A stretch of DNA of 64,000 nucleotides. It comes from Hedera helix. Taxonomy: Eukaryota > Streptophyta > Magnoliopsida > Apiales > Araliaceae. Shown here one piece after another: positions 21,551 through 33,897 of this stretch. Position 1 is the stretch's first letter. The number at the start of each line of letters is the position of its first letter. The DNA is taken from the NCBI GenBank assembly GCA_947179155.2, contig OX359267.1:59132792-59196791 (forward strand), read 5' to 3'. The notes under the pieces were generated by a model. That model did not search any database and was not told the DNA's origin. It saw only the letters and a list, made by a program, of their open reading frames with translations. The translations under genes and the position numbers were made by a program.

Positions 21551-24500
21551 ATGTATCGGATCGCTGCAGCCTTTGCTTCATCAGTCAGGTATGTATCTGC
21601 TGTTTCATTACGACTCCCATTGTATGATTCACAAAAACACATAAATGCATTTACCAATGTTCTTTTTCATTTTACTCCAGGTCTTCTGCTTCCAGGAAAT
21701 TGGTGAGACCTTTAATTTCAGTCTATATGTGTTTTGTTTTTGAAGTTGATTAACTTATTGCATTTTTCTATATTGCATTATGCTCAGTCACTTGCTTTAT
21801 ATCTACTAATTAGCCTGGCGGGTTTTGTGTTTTCAATTTTCATCTCTCTCATTCTTTCCTCTTTTCTTGAAAAAAAGATGAAGAAAAGAAGCAGATGGTA
21901 TACCATACAGCTTGATAACAAGAAGTGAAACTGCAATTTTGGTTGGCTGTTGATTTTTTGCCCTGTTTAATGATTTGAAATGGATAGGCATGTAGTAGGG
22001 TTATCTCTAGCAGACACTATGTTGCCAAGAATATCAATTTCGGGACTGGGGCTCGTGCTGCCATGCTACAAGGTGTTAATGAGCTTGCGGAAGCTGTAAA
22101 GGTCACAATGGGACCTAAGGTAAAGGACTATTTCTTCTATATTTTATTTTATTTTTTCGTACACATTTAAAAGTTTATTTACTTATATTTTTTGGACAAA
22201 ATTTCGTTGCACCCAGTATATAGATTGTAGTGTGATGTAGTAATGTCAATTGGATGGTAGACGGTAGTTATTAAATAGACATTATTCCTGACTGATTATG
22301 TCAACATTGTGCATGGTTGAATAGCAATTTTAAAGTCTTATAATTGGATATGGCTACGCTGACTCCCACTTTGTTTTGTGGCTGCGTTAGCTATTTTGGG
22401 TCTTGACTCACTAGATTCAAGAGTTCTATATTTTTCCATACTTTATTTTTCGTCTTCATAGCATTTCTATGAACAAAAAGGATTTATCTGTGATAAATTA
22501 AAATCAGCTTTTCTGTTGTAGATTTGAGTCAACGTTGTGTTCGTCATCAGATGTTTGAAACTCTATACGTAAGGTGTAAAGTTATTCATGAAGAACAATT
22601 AAACACTTGTTCTTATTACATATCTCAACATTATGCTTTGTACAATTAATTCAGGGCCGTAATGTGATTATCGAGAAAAGCCATGGTGGTCCAAAGGTTA
22701 CAAAAGATGGTGTTACAGTAGCCAAAAGTATCAATTTCAAGGAAAAGGCTAAAAATGTTGGTGCTGATTTAGTGAAGCAGGTTGCCAAAGCTACTAATTC
22801 TGCTGCAGGAGATGGTATTTATTTTTTCCATTATTTGCTTCACACATAAGTATCTTGAATATCCCATATATTTAATAAAAGAAATTTTTTATTGCACCTC
22901 AGAAGCATTATCATAAGTTTCGAAGTTAAATCTAGGTTATCGAACTTTCTGTTCCACGATGATGTATCTACTCCATTGGTCCTATTCAAGTGTTTGCTGC
23001 AGATGGATGTCAAAAGGAGACTAGGAAATTAGAAGTCTTTAGGATTCTCAATAGGAGGGGATCTAATATCTAGAGGGTACTTTTCTTGGGGTGTCTATAT
23101 GCACCCTTAGCAATTAACACCCGTTACTTAAGCCCCACCAACAGAAATAAAGAGCACTCCATGTTGGGTCAATTATCTTGGATGGGGATAGAAGGCTTGA
23201 GAAGGGTGGGATGTGAGAGTTGTTTCCCGGTTGTTAGGCCAACTGTTCCTGTATGATTTAATATATTTTTCATTGCCAAAATTGGTTAACTATCATGACA
23301 CAACGGCTTTTAAACGTAGAAATATATTTTCCATATGCTGTTCCAGTTATAAATATAAAAAGGTTTATTTTAGGAAATATATTATATGTGGCTGCAGGTA
23401 CGACATGTGCCACAGTATTGACCCAAGCAATATTTGCTGAAGGATGCAAGTCAGTAGCTGCTGGTGTAAATGTGATGGATTTGCGCGCTGGTATCATGAT
23501 GGCAGTTGATGCTGTTATAGCGAACTTAAAGAGCAGAGCACTGATGATAAGCACATCGGAAGAAATTATGCAGGTAACCGTTCCAGTAATAATTGAAGTA
23601 GAAAAGTACATTCAGGAATTTTTTTATGAAACCTGTTGCTACTTTAATCTTTGGAGCAGAACAAGGATTGATACCTCATAGAGAAAGTGTAGGCTTTGGC
23701 TTGTAAGGTTTCCTAAATGATCGATGTTTATATTTTTATGAATTCTTTATTAACATAGCAAACCAAAGATGGAATATCAAAAGCATGTAGATTATTTTGT
23801 AGATCTTTTCTGGGCAAGTGAAAACTATTTTGTAGTTCTTTTTCCGTGAAAAATTGAAACCTTTTCTCGTACATGTGTTTGCTTTACATTTGAGACAGGT
23901 AGCTACTATCTCTGCCAATGGGGAGCATGAAATAGGTGAACTAATAGGAAGGGCACTGGAGAAAGTTGGGAAGGAAGGAGTTATTACTGTTGCTGTAAGC
24001 ATGATTCAGTCTTTGCCTAATATAATGGGCCAGCAAAAGTTGTTAAAGCTAAAACTTTTCTTATTTCCTAATTATATAGGATGGTAATACTCTTGATAAT
24101 GAGCTAGAAGTGGTTGAAGGGATGAAACTAGCCAGAGGATATATATCGCCTTATTTTGTTACTGATGTGAAGACCCAGAAATGTGTATGTACAGCTTTCC
24201 ATTATTTACATTACTGGTGATCTTCAATTTGGATGAGCACAGATTGGTCATCGTTTTAATATTTTATCCTTTCATTTCATCTAAAACTTCTCAGAACACG
24301 TGAAATTGTTGTTTGCTCGTAGGCAGGAACTGGAAAATCCCTTGATCCTTATTCATGATAAAAAGATTTTAGACATGAACTCACTTGTGAGAATATTGGA
24401 GCTGGCTGTAAAGGTAACTGACCTTGAATGGGTCCCTTTTTCATGTGGGATAGTGAAGAATGAGCGTTTTCCTAAATACTCACTGGATTCAGTATCAGTA

Positions 24501-25944
24501 ACTTCTTTCTCTTTGCTCGTCTCTAAATAGAAAAATCGACCTCTGCTAATTGTTGCTGAGGATGTGGAGAGTGATGCACTGGCTATGCTTGTTCTTAACA
24601 AACATCGTGCCGGGGTTAAGGTAAGGGATTGACTAGCTACCACTCTAAAGATTTTCTGTTACTATGGTAAATCGCAATCCCTTTATGTATAATGTTGTTA
24701 AAAGTACAAAATCTACTTTGCAATTTTTACTGTCAACGGTCGCCATCTGCTTTTAGAATCATACTGACTTCCACATTAATGTATAGGTTTGTGCCATCAA
24801 AGCTCCTGGTTTTGGGGATAGCAGAAGAGCCAATTTAGAGGACCTTGCAATTCTAACTGGAGGAGAGGTGAGTCCACCATCTAGTGCTTTATATGTTGCA
24901 TGCTTATGCACTGATGACATGTATGCAGGTTATCAGTGAAGAACATGGTTTAAGTCTTGATAAAGTTCAAATTGATGTCCTTGGTTCTGCAAAAAAGGTA
25001 TGCCTATAGTCGTGTGAGATCATAAGCACATGTAAGAAATACATGAATTGTACGCGAACACTAAAGCCTCTTTGCTTCAGGTTACTGTTTCTCTTGATGA
25101 CACAATTATTCTACATGGGGGTGGGGATAAGAAACAGATTGAAGAAAGATGCGAGCAGGTTCAGTGGTTTCTCTTGGAAAAACCTGCTTATCTTATTAGT
25201 TATTTTCTTTTAATTGTCTTAACATTTTATTTTTATTAAGTAGTTCTGCATGTTATTTGCTGATCTCAAGGTATGAGATCGTGAATTAAGGTTAGTAATT
25301 AAATCAACATATGAAAAAATGTATGTGCCAGTGCCGATACTTTAGATTTACATTATTCCTGTGCAATATTAGATGCTGAAAACTATTTGGTTTCATTTCA
25401 TAATTAGTTATTGGATGCTCAAAATGCCCTAGCAATATTTCCTTTTTATCTTGTAAATGTTTATGATTGCTTTTGGGATCCAAAATGTTATAGTGTAACT
25501 GCAAACTCTTGTTTCCACATGCAATATACTTCTTTGATTGACATTATGAATCTGCATGATATTTTTCTTTATTGACTGCAAGATTTTTTTCCTTATATAT
25601 AGCACTTGTAACTATATCAGCCTACCATAAAAAAAAACCCATAAATATTCCCTCTCCAAACCAACTACAAGCATAGTTATCAAGTCGTCCGGTCAATGCT
25701 GAAAGTGATAGTCAAGCGCTTGACTTGGTTGCCGTCACTAAGTCGTGTGACTTGAACAGTTGGTCATCGCCTAGTCGATTTAATCGACGATCTTCCCAAC
25801 TTGGTATCTAGTTGGACGACTAAGGAATGAACTCAAATTTTAATTCACCCAACTTAATTCCAAATTCCAAATTCCAAATTCCATTTGCCTTTATATGTAT
25901 TTATATAACATGTATGCCATTAACCTTAACTCTTAATATATATA

Positions 25945-26011
<67 letters not shown>

Positions 26012-28408
26012 TGTGTAGTGAGTTTGTTTATTTAACATTAGTAAAAATAATTAATTTATAGTATACTAAGTATAGTATATTAATTTATAGTATAGTATTT
26101 TCAACATATTAATTTATTTAATAGTTTTGATTGTGAAATTGTAATTTTTTATGTTAATTGTAATTTGAATATTCAAGTGTATATATATACATATGGGGAA
26201 TGATCCACAACATGTATTTGTTATGAATCCTTTTAGGGCATAATATCATTAAAAACAAGAAGGAACGACCATGATTAGAAAATGAAAATTGACGTCCGCT
26301 AGTAGCGGACGGTAAAAGAACACTACTAATAGTTAGTAGCGGATTGTAAAAAAACACTACTAATAGTAGTGGACGCTAATTTGGCTTTATTAACTAAGAT
26401 TTAGAGTTTATTAACTAGGGTTGTTTATTAACTCCTTTTTTAACTGGGTTTGTTAAAAAATGAGTTAATAAACCCTAGTTAATAAAGCCAAATTAGCGTT
26501 TGCTAGTGTGTTTTTTATTGTCTGCTTTTAATAGTAGCGGACGTCTATTCTAAGATTATAATTATGATCGAACCTTCTTGTTTTTAATAGTATAGATGAT
26601 GTATGTCCTGTGAGGATCCATAATAAATATATACTATAGATCATTCCCATATATATATATATGTATGTATGTAAAATACAACAATTTGTTGATTTACTGT
26701 CGACCAGTCACTTAGGCAGTCCGCTATCGACTTGACAACTATGACTGCGTGTAAATTTGGCTAATATTATTTAACATAAAATTAACCGATCAAAAGGAGA
26801 AACTCAAATTACAAAGAATTTATATGGTCTTTTGAAGTTGGCATCAAGAAGTATTGTGTTGTACATACCAACTTAATGAAACTTGTTTTATCCTTGGAGT
26901 TTGGTTTCATATCTCAAGATGATGTCCATAATGTTTCATGTGCTTGAAAGAGTTCAGTGTAAACAATATTCCATTTTTCTCCTGTCTTGCTTATCTGTAA
27001 AAGCAACACAGAACGTGCTGCAACTATTATGTCTTAGCTGAAGTCATTTATCTTCCTTAATTCATCTGTTGTTAGAAAACTTGACTTCTAGCAAACTGTT
27101 GTATTAGCCTCTGAATTCTGAATTGTGTTTCTACCTTTCTATCTACAATCTTTAGGATACGTTGTAAGTAGTACCCTTTTGAGTATTTTATTGGGAAAGT
27201 TGCAGGAATTTTTTGGTGAAAGCTTTAGCCAAAATTATTTTTTAGTTGACCTGCATATTAAGCATATTATATTGCTTATATATATATATGTAGGGGTTTC
27301 ACTGATACCGTATGTATTATCGAACAGCTAAGGGCAGCTATTGAGAAGAGTGCTGCAATGTTTGATAAGGAGAAGGCACAGGAACGGTTGTCAAAGCTAT
27401 CTGGCGGTGTTGCAGTTTTCAAGGTATATTTTTACCATATCAATTTCATAATCTGCCCTATGATCATGTATGCCTAGTTATCCCCTTGTTGCGATTTTGA
27501 TTTTCTTTCAGGTTGGAGGGGCTAGTGAGGCAGAAGTTGGAGAAAGGAAAGATAGAGTCACTGATGCTCTGAATGCTACAAGAGCTGCTGTGGAAGAGGG
27601 CATTGTTCCAGGTAAGTGTCATTTGCTATTCCAAGTTAAATGTCTCTTTATCCATGATTACGTCACCAGTTGACCGTTTTGGATAGGTGGTGGGGTTGCT
27701 CTCTTGTATGCTACAAGAGTTCTGAAGAACCTTCAAACTGTAAATGATGGCCAGAAAAGAGGGGTCCAAATAATTGCAAATGCCCTTAAGGTTTCATTTC
27801 TTGGAACATGTTTGTCAGCTTTCTCTCTCTATTGGTTATGTTTTGCTTAATATTCACCTGAAATTGGAAGTTTATTTGTAATAGGCGCCTACTTCAACAA
27901 TAGTCTCAAACGCTGGTGGTGATGGTGCTCTGGTTCTTGGCAAGCTATTGGAACAAGATGATTTCAGTTTGGGTTATGATGCTGCCAAAGGTTTGTAAAC
28001 GAAGGTTCTTTTCAAAGCATTTTTTTACAGTATTTTGAAAATTTAACACTAAACATTTCCGAAGCATATCATTGTTGTTAGATTGGTCATCTGTTGTTTC
28101 ATCTACTTAGTGAAGGTTGTTTGTTTTGGTAAATCAGGTGAATATGTAGACATGGTGCAGGCTGGAATTATCGATCCACTGAAAGTGGTTAGAACAGCCT
28201 TCGTAGATGCTGCCAGGTGAGATTGTTTATAATCATAGATGGTTGTTGGGTTTGGTATTTTTTAACTAATCTTTTCCTAAACCTAATTGGTTTGGTTTAC
28301 AGTGTCTCATTACTATTGACAACAGCCGAGGCAACTATTGTGGATCGCTCGGGAGAGAAGAACCCTCTCGCAAACCGTATGCCGGATATGGATGGCTTAG
28401 ATTATTGA
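21551..28408 (+). CDS. HSP60: Mitochondrial chaperonin CPN60 (HSP60), CPN60-like 2 type, 18 exons
   Basis: Exons: 21551-21588, 21681-21702, 21988-22119, 22655-22814, 23398-23573, 23899-23994, 24080-24184, 24327-24413, 24531-24620, 24787-24867, 24929-24997, 25081-25158, 27328-27423, 27512-27611, 27687-27790, 27885-27990, 28138-28216, 28303-28408. All junctions are GT-AG and in frame, giving 574 aa. The N-terminus (MYRIAAAFASSVRSSASRK...) is a basic, Ser/Ala-rich presequence for mitochondrial import. GroEL-type motifs follow: GPKGRNVIIE, KDGVTVAK, the ATP-binding GDGTT (about 116-120), EGVITVADGNTLDNELE and the HSP60 signature AAVEEGIVPGGG (435-446). The tail ends MPDMDGLDY, without the Gly-Gly-Met repeat of GroEL. 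By memory it is closest to Arabidopsis CPN60-like 2 (At3g13860). It folds imported matrix proteins with CPN10. Intron 12 (2,169 bp) contains nested transposons. Confidence 0.95.
25949..25996. repeat. (AT)n microsatellite
   Basis: An uninterrupted AT run inside the hAT-like element in CPN60 intron 12. Confidence 0.9.
26191..26652. mobile_element. Fold-back (inverted-repeat) MITE nested in the hAT-like element
   Basis: The two halves are imperfect inverted copies of each other. The left arm begins ATATGGGGAATGATC and the right arm ends GATCATTCCCATAT. Further inward, AAAACAAGAAGG, the GACGTCCGCT/AGCGGACGTC pair, GCTAATTTGGCTTTATTAAC and TTTATTAACTC recur in reverse on the other side. The centre is near 26445. 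No coding capacity. Flanking (AT) sequence hides any target duplication. Confidence 0.75.
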
Positions 28409-30031
28409 CTTCCATAACCACCAACACTGGTCTAGTCTCGCTGTTTCTGCCAATCAATTAAATATAGTGTATAATCTCCGCACCATATCATTTGGGAAAT
28501 GTGACGATCTTAATTCGTGTCACCACTAGTAAAAGTTGACCGTCATTTTTGTGATTGAGGTTGGAATTCGTCAGTTTCTAATTTTTTTGGACATTTTGAT
28601 TTTCTTTTGAATACAAGTTTTATATAGGTAATCTCGTTTATATATATATATTATACAATTTATTGTTGAAATTCAGAGCATTAGAAGAATTATACCATTT
28701 GTTTCACTTGTTAAACTTGACATTAAAAATTACACTTAAACTCAAGCACTTGCTTGGTCTAATTAGTTTAAGTTCTTAGTTGATAACAAATTTCAAATTA
28801 CTCGGTGTTGTCTTTTTGATTGCTTTGTATTATGCTTTTATCCTCAAATTGACCCAAATTTAATCACATATCTGTAGTATCTTAAACTTAGTTTTTAAAC
28901 TTATTTTAGTGTTTGAGAGACCAATAATGACATCTTTGAGATAACGCTAATCTATTTAAATTTTGAATAATTGTTTAAAATTTAACTCTTTCACTTTTTG
29001 AGTTGAGAGAGTTTATAATTATTCTGATTATAAACCACTAGTTTGGCCCAGGAATCGAAAAACAGAAAAAATTATTTAATGGTCAAGGAGTAAATAAACA
29101 GTATATTCTTCTTTCACATAATATTAAGGTCTAAAAGGCTCCTATCCTATCACTTGTGGGTCATACTATTATGTGAAAGAGGAAAGTATATTGTTCATTT
29201 GTTTCTAATGCACACCGAATAATTTTTCGAAAAACAGACAAAAAGAAAGGGAAATTATATGTGAAAAAAAGGATATAACATACTCAACAAGTCTATTTTT
29301 AGGGTTTTTTTAAGATTAATTCAATCATATAGTTTTAAAGAACATATAAAAATATTTGAATATATAAATTTTCATATAATTTGATATGTATATATCGACT
29401 TTACGGTAATAGAAGTTTAATTAATTTTAGTCGTTAAAAATATACTATTTTACAATATTATAATAATAGTATTACACAATTTCAAATTAAATAAAAATTT
29501 GCATTTATTCATATTTTTGTATAATCTTTATGTCCATAAAGTTAAATTTTATTAAAAAACTTGAGATAAAACTCAGTTTATAAAAATAAGATATTTAACA
29601 TATATATCATAAAAAGTATCTCTCGCAAGTTCAAATTATACATCTTATGATTTTATATGTGAATTCTTTTTTACTAATTAGGTGAATAATTATAATTATA
29701 ATTGATAATATTTTAGTTATGTATTTAATATGATGAACTATTTTTATAACATTTTAACTTTTATATATTAATATACGTTACAATCTGATAAAAAAAATTA
29801 TAATATATAACGCGACTCTAAAACTTTTATAATGTACCGGATTCGAAAACTTTGGCAATAAATAAACTAAAAAACTTGCGCAATGCACGGATTCTTAGAA
29901 AGAAGACATTTCCAATTATGTGACCGTTATAGTTAATATAGCTCCTCGGCGCTGAAAAGTGTGGACATGACGTGAGTTATTTAAAAGAGTCGTCTAAGAT
30001 TTGAGACCTCCAAACTTGAATTAGCAAATTC
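28409..30031. other. Intergenic AT-rich region between CPN60 and PPR genes
   Basis: It contains the CPN60 3' flank, then AT-rich sequence with no supported gene. An imperfect inverted repeat occurs at 29098-29126 and 29163-29196 (core TTCTTTCACATAATA / TATTATGTGAAAGA). The last few tens of bases form the PPR leader. Confidence 0.5.
29098..29196. repeat. Imperfect inverted repeat (stem-loop)
   Basis: Arms of about 27 bp built around TATATTCTTCTTTCACATAAT and its reverse complement are separated by about 36 bp. The 5' arm lies in the CPN60-PPR spacer, too far from the CPN60 stop to be an obvious 3' UTR structure. It could be a MITE remnant. Confidence 0.5.
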
Positions 30032-32158
30032 ATGCTTCGAGCTTCTTCTTATTCTTCCAAGCGTCTCATTTTAATCCCACCGTACCTCCACCGGCCTTTT
30101 CATTACTCTCTCACCCTCCATCAAACCCAGATTGAACTTGCTCAACTTTTTCCAACCCACAATCAACTTCTCGATTTCTTCAATCACCTTCTTAAACAAT
30201 CCATTACCATTCAACACACTAAACAGATTCACACACAAACCCTGCTCCATGCCTCATTGGCCTCCGCTTTCTTGGCCGCCGCACTTATATCCAGCTATGG
30301 CAGATTGGGCGGTCTCAGTGATGCCCGAAAGGTGTTTGATACTATGCCAATGGAATGCATTTCGAATTTGCTTCTCTGGAATTCAATTTTGAGAGCTAAT
30401 GCCACAAATGGGGAATTTCTAGAGACCCTTGGGCTTTATCTTCAAATGAGAAATTTTGGGATTTGGGCTGATGGGTTTACTTTTCCTTTAGTTGTGAGGG
30501 CTAGTGCTCTTCTGGGTCATGATAAACTTTGCAAGATTATTCATAGTCATGTTTTGCAGTTGGGCTATCAGAATCATATTCATGTTGTGAATGAATTGTT
30601 GGGTATGTATGGGAAACTAGGGCAAATGGACGTTGCAGGTCAAGTATTTAACAGAATGGTTGACAGGAGCCATATATCTTGGAATACTATGCTATCTGGG
30701 TTTTCACTTAATTATGATTGTGATGGCGCTTTTGAGATTTTTCGGCGGATGAAATTAGAAGGCTTTGAACCTAACCCTGTCACTTGGACATCTTTGTTAT
30801 CGAGTCTTGCCAGGTGTGGGCGTTGCAGAGAAGCTTTGGAATTGTATGGTGTGATGAGAAGTGAAGGTGTTGGTTGTACTGCTGAAGCACTTGCTGTGGT
30901 TATATCGGTATGTGCTGATTCTAATACTTTTGATTGGGGTGAGGTGATACATGGATATGTTATAAGAGCTGGTTTTGGGGACTACTCGTTTGTGAAAAAT
31001 TCTCTTATATGTATGTACGGGAAACATGGAGCTGGAAGAGACGCTGAATATCTGTTTTCAGAAATAGAATCAAAGAATATAGTGACTTGGAATGCTTTGA
31101 TATCATCCTTGGCTGAATCTGGTTTATGTGATAAAGCTTTCGCTATATTTTCGCAGCTGAGGAATTTAAATGTGTATCCCATGATGAGGCCTAATGTGAT
31201 AAGTTGGAGTGCCGTGATTGGTGGATTTGCTTCCAATGGGCGATGTGAGGAGTCTTTGGAGCTCTTTAGACAAATGCAGCTCACTGATATGATGGCCAAC
31301 TCTGTCACAATTTCTAGCATTTTGTCAGTTTGTGCAGAATTAGCCGCACTCATTCTTGGTAGGGAGATCCATGCTCATGTGATCAGAGGTTTAATGGATA
31401 GTAACATTTTGGTGGGAAATGGATTGGTTAATATGTATACAAAATGTGGTAGTCTCAAGGAAGGGTATTTAGCATTTGAGACAATAAATGGTAGGGATTT
31501 ATACTCATGGAACACGATGATTGCAGGGTACGGTATGCATGGACTTGGCGAGAATGCTCTAAGAACCTTTAGGCAAATGATTGAAACTGGATATAAGCCA
31601 GATGGGGTTACTTTTGTGGCTATTCTTTCTGCATGTAGTCATGCTGGGCTTGTTAGAGAGGGTCGTAAGCTTTTTCATCAGATGAAAAGTAAGTTCAAAA
31701 TTGAACCCCAATTAGAGCACTATGCTTGCACGGTTGATCTTCTCGGCCGTGCTGGGTTCCTCCAAGAAGCAATCGACATCGTGCAAAACATGCCAATGGA
31801 TCCCAACGATTGTGTTTTAGGAGCTCTTCTAAACTCTTGTAGGATGTACAAAAATACAGATGTAGCACAAGAGACTGCATCTCTGATTTTCAGTCTTGAC
31901 TCTACAATGACTGGGAGCTACACGTTGCTCTCAAATATATATTCTGCAAGCGGCAAATGGGAGGATTCTGCAAAGGTGAGAACCTCAGCAAGGACAAGGG
32001 GTTTGAAGAAAATCCCAGGCCAGAGTTGGATTGAGGTGAAGAAGAATGTACATATGTTCTCATCTGGGAAAGCTGTGCAAATGGGGATGGATGAAGTTTA
32101 TCGGATACTCAAGAATTTGAGTCTTCAAATGGAGATGGCGAGCTGTGATTCTGCTTAG
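30032..32158 (+). CDS. Pentatricopeptide repeat protein, PLS class, E subgroup (At1g17630-like)
   Basis: An intronless 708-aa ORF, as usual for plant PPR genes. The N-terminus (MLRASSYSSKRLILIPP...) is basic and Ser-rich, fitting an organelle-targeting peptide, probably mitochondrial. From about residue 65 there are tandem PLS-type repeats with the typical WNxxI and ALxLFxxM signatures (ISWNTMLSGF, VTWTSLLSSLARCG, VTWNALISSLAESG, ISWSAVIGGFASNGR, YSWNTMIAGYGMHG, PDGVTFVAILSACSHAG). The C-terminus has an E-type domain (GALLNSCRMYKN..., LLSNIYSASGKWE, PGQSWIEVKKNVHMFSSG) but no DYW deaminase domain. E-class PPR proteins bind organelle RNA and usually specify C-to-U editing sites, recruiting a deaminase in trans. 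By memory the closest Arabidopsis protein is At1g17630 (CWM1); the RNA target is not deducible here. Confidence 0.95.
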   Translation: MLRASSYSSKRLILIPPYLHRPFHYSLTLHQTQIELAQLFPTHNQLLDFFNHLLKQSITIQHTKQIHTQTLLHASLASAFLAAALISSYGRLGGLSDARKVFDTMPMECISNLLLWNSILRANATNGEFLETLGLYLQMRNFGIWADGFTFPLVVRASALLGHDKLCKIIHSHVLQLGYQNHIHVVNELLGMYGKLGQMDVAGQVFNRMVDRSHISWNTMLSGFSLNYDCDGAFEIFRRMKLEGFEPNPVTWTSLLSSLARCGRCREALELYGVMRSEGVGCTAEALAVVISVCADSNTFDWGEVIHGYVIRAGFGDYSFVKNSLICMYGKHGAGRDAEYLFSEIESKNIVTWNALISSLAESGLCDKAFAIFSQLRNLNVYPMMRPNVISWSAVIGGFASNGRCEESLELFRQMQLTDMMANSVTISSILSVCAELAALILGREIHAHVIRGLMDSNILVGNGLVNMYTKCGSLKEGYLAFETINGRDLYSWNTMIAGYGMHGLGENALRTFRQMIETGYKPDGVTFVAILSACSHAGLVREGRKLFHQMKSKFKIEPQLEHYACTVDLLGRAGFLQEAIDIVQNMPMDPNDCVLGALLNSCRMYKNTDVAQETASLIFSLDSTMTGSYTLLSNIYSASGKWEDSAKVRTSARTRGLKKIPGQSWIEVKKNVHMFSSGKAVQMGMDEVYRILKNLSLQMEMASCDSA

Positions 32159-33462
32159 AGCTTTGTGCTGTAAAGTGTAGGTGAGCAGATCATGCCAACA
32201 AGGGTCATAATTCGGAGGACAGTCAGAACTATACAATTTTCTGTGTCAACGATGGCTGAGCCAGAAGATAAGTTATCTCTTGGCTAATGATCCATCCCAC
32301 TATGATTTTGAGTCGCTGTTTGACTTTCCTGTCCGAATTCTATTCAGCCAGAATGGTCCATGGGGGAGGGGGCCAACTAGCCAGATTTCAGTGTTGGTGT
32401 CCACATGGACTAAGCCTATTGCCATGTGGTTGGTGATGTGTCCTAACTGAAGTCCTGGGAGCAGGAATGGATGGGAGGATCCCTGGTAATTTCTCGATGA
32501 AAATCCAGAATGCAATTATAAAGAATAAAATCTCACTGAATGATCAAACTTCTCTCAATCTTTTCTTTCTCACTCGAGTAGAAACATGCATGTTAACACA
32601 ATTATATACACTGGAGCGCTAACACTGAGAGAGAAAAAAACAGATCACGAAAGGTAAAAATAATATTGTAACAAGTAACAATGGTAAAAGAAGTTGTTCC
32701 GATTGATATTATTTGTTTGAAAGAATTACTATTTTAATTCTTTCTTCTATTGTAATTTTTTTTTTATCTTTTATAATATATTATAATTTTAATATATTTC
32801 AGATTTCAAACGATTTGATTTTTAAAAAATAAACAATAATTTGTAGTACATACCCTATCTTATAGCATAAATAAATAATAATAGTCTCTTATTGTATATA
32901 AACATTAATTTATGCATGGAAAATACATAAAAAAATATTAATTTTATGCGAAGTGTAATATTTTTAATATAAAAAATTACCAAGGAAAAATTTGACTCTA
33001 TTCCACCTAGTGACATTGTTTAATATGTACACATATAGGGGAGTCATTTATGGTCAAATGTGCTGCTTGTTTGTTGATAGGTTGGGAGAATCTTAAAAAA
33101 TTGCGCAAGTATAATAATTATGCGTGCAATTATTATTTTAAAAAAAAAAAGTCTTGTCCACTGAATCTAAAAATAAATAGTACAAGATGACTTAGTAATG
33201 GTTATGAATTATTTCGCACGCGCGCGCACATACACACACATATATATATATATAAAGAGAGACACAAAACCTTGTGCGTCCTTCATTTAATACGAAGTAA
33301 TTTTTATTAGTAAAATGATAAAATGTTAAAATAATCATTAATAAAAATGATAAAATGTCAAAACTGTCATTAATAAAAAAACACTTAAAATAATAGGACA
33401 CACACTCCCTTTTCCTATATATTACATATAAAAATAGGGAATAAGATAAATTAAAATCAATT
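32159..33462. other. Intergenic region after the PPR gene
   Basis: No gene seen. The first few hundred bases are likely PPR 3' UTR and flank, then AT-rich DNA. Around 33218-33254 there is a CG/CA/TA dinucleotide run. Confidence 0.5.
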
Positions 33463-33885
33463 TGACCGTCTGAGTTAACTTATCAATTAAAATGAGTTCT
33501 CATTTTAATTGATGAGTTAACTCAAATAATTATTATTACATTTAATTTGGTTTAATAACTATAATTAATTCACTTGAGTTATTGATGAAAAATGAGAAAA
33601 GTTTTTTTTAAAAATATTAAAAATTATATTAATTTCTCTCAAATTGTGAACATAGAAATATGAAAATTTTCTTCTTAACAATTAATTTTTAATTTTCAAT
33701 TACAAAGTATTAAAAGTAATTAAATTCTTTTTAATTGTGATAGAATATGCTCACCTAAATTATTAACATTACTTATATATTATGTCAGTGAAAAATAATA
33801 AATATATGTTAATAAAAAATTATCAAATATTTATGAAAAAAGTGATATAAACTACCATGTACCTCGCACAGGCTATCAAACTAAT
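33463..33885 (+). mobile_element. Helitron-like 3' end, copy A
   Basis: The right end reads ACCTCGCACAGG, then CTATCAAACTAAT. This is a decayed form of a GC hairpin followed by CTRRT, the usual Helitron 3' terminus. About 300 bp of upstream sequence is repeated in diverged form at 35455-35750 (shared blocks include the GAGTTAACTC palindrome, ATTACATTTAAT, AATTATCAAATATTTAT and TATCAAACTA). The left end was not found. Confidence 0.4.
33472..33523. repeat. Near-perfect 25-bp palindrome with 2-bp spacer
   Basis: GAGTTAACTTATCAATTAAA plus ATGAG is followed, after TT, by its reverse complement with one mismatch. It could extrude a cruciform or mark the inside of a transposon. The diverged copy B at 35.48 kb keeps only part of it. 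Confidence 0.85.
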
Positions 33886-33897
33886 ATATACAATTAA

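Larger units (their letters stand above)
25672..26743. mobile_element. hAT-like non-autonomous transposon in CPN60 intron 12
   Basis: Terminal inverted repeats CATAGTTATCAAGTCG (left) and the reverse of CATAGTTGTCAAGTCG (right) bound 1,072 bp. The 8-bp flanks ACTACAAG and ACTGCGTG match at 5 of 8 positions, compatible with a decayed 8-bp hAT-type target duplication. No transposase ORF is present. It contains a long (AT)n tract and the separate fold-back element at 26191-26652. Confidence 0.6.

Noticed and set aside
23270..24643. Minus-strand ORFs across the CPN60 exons
   Set aside because: They overlap well-supported CPN60 exons on the other strand.
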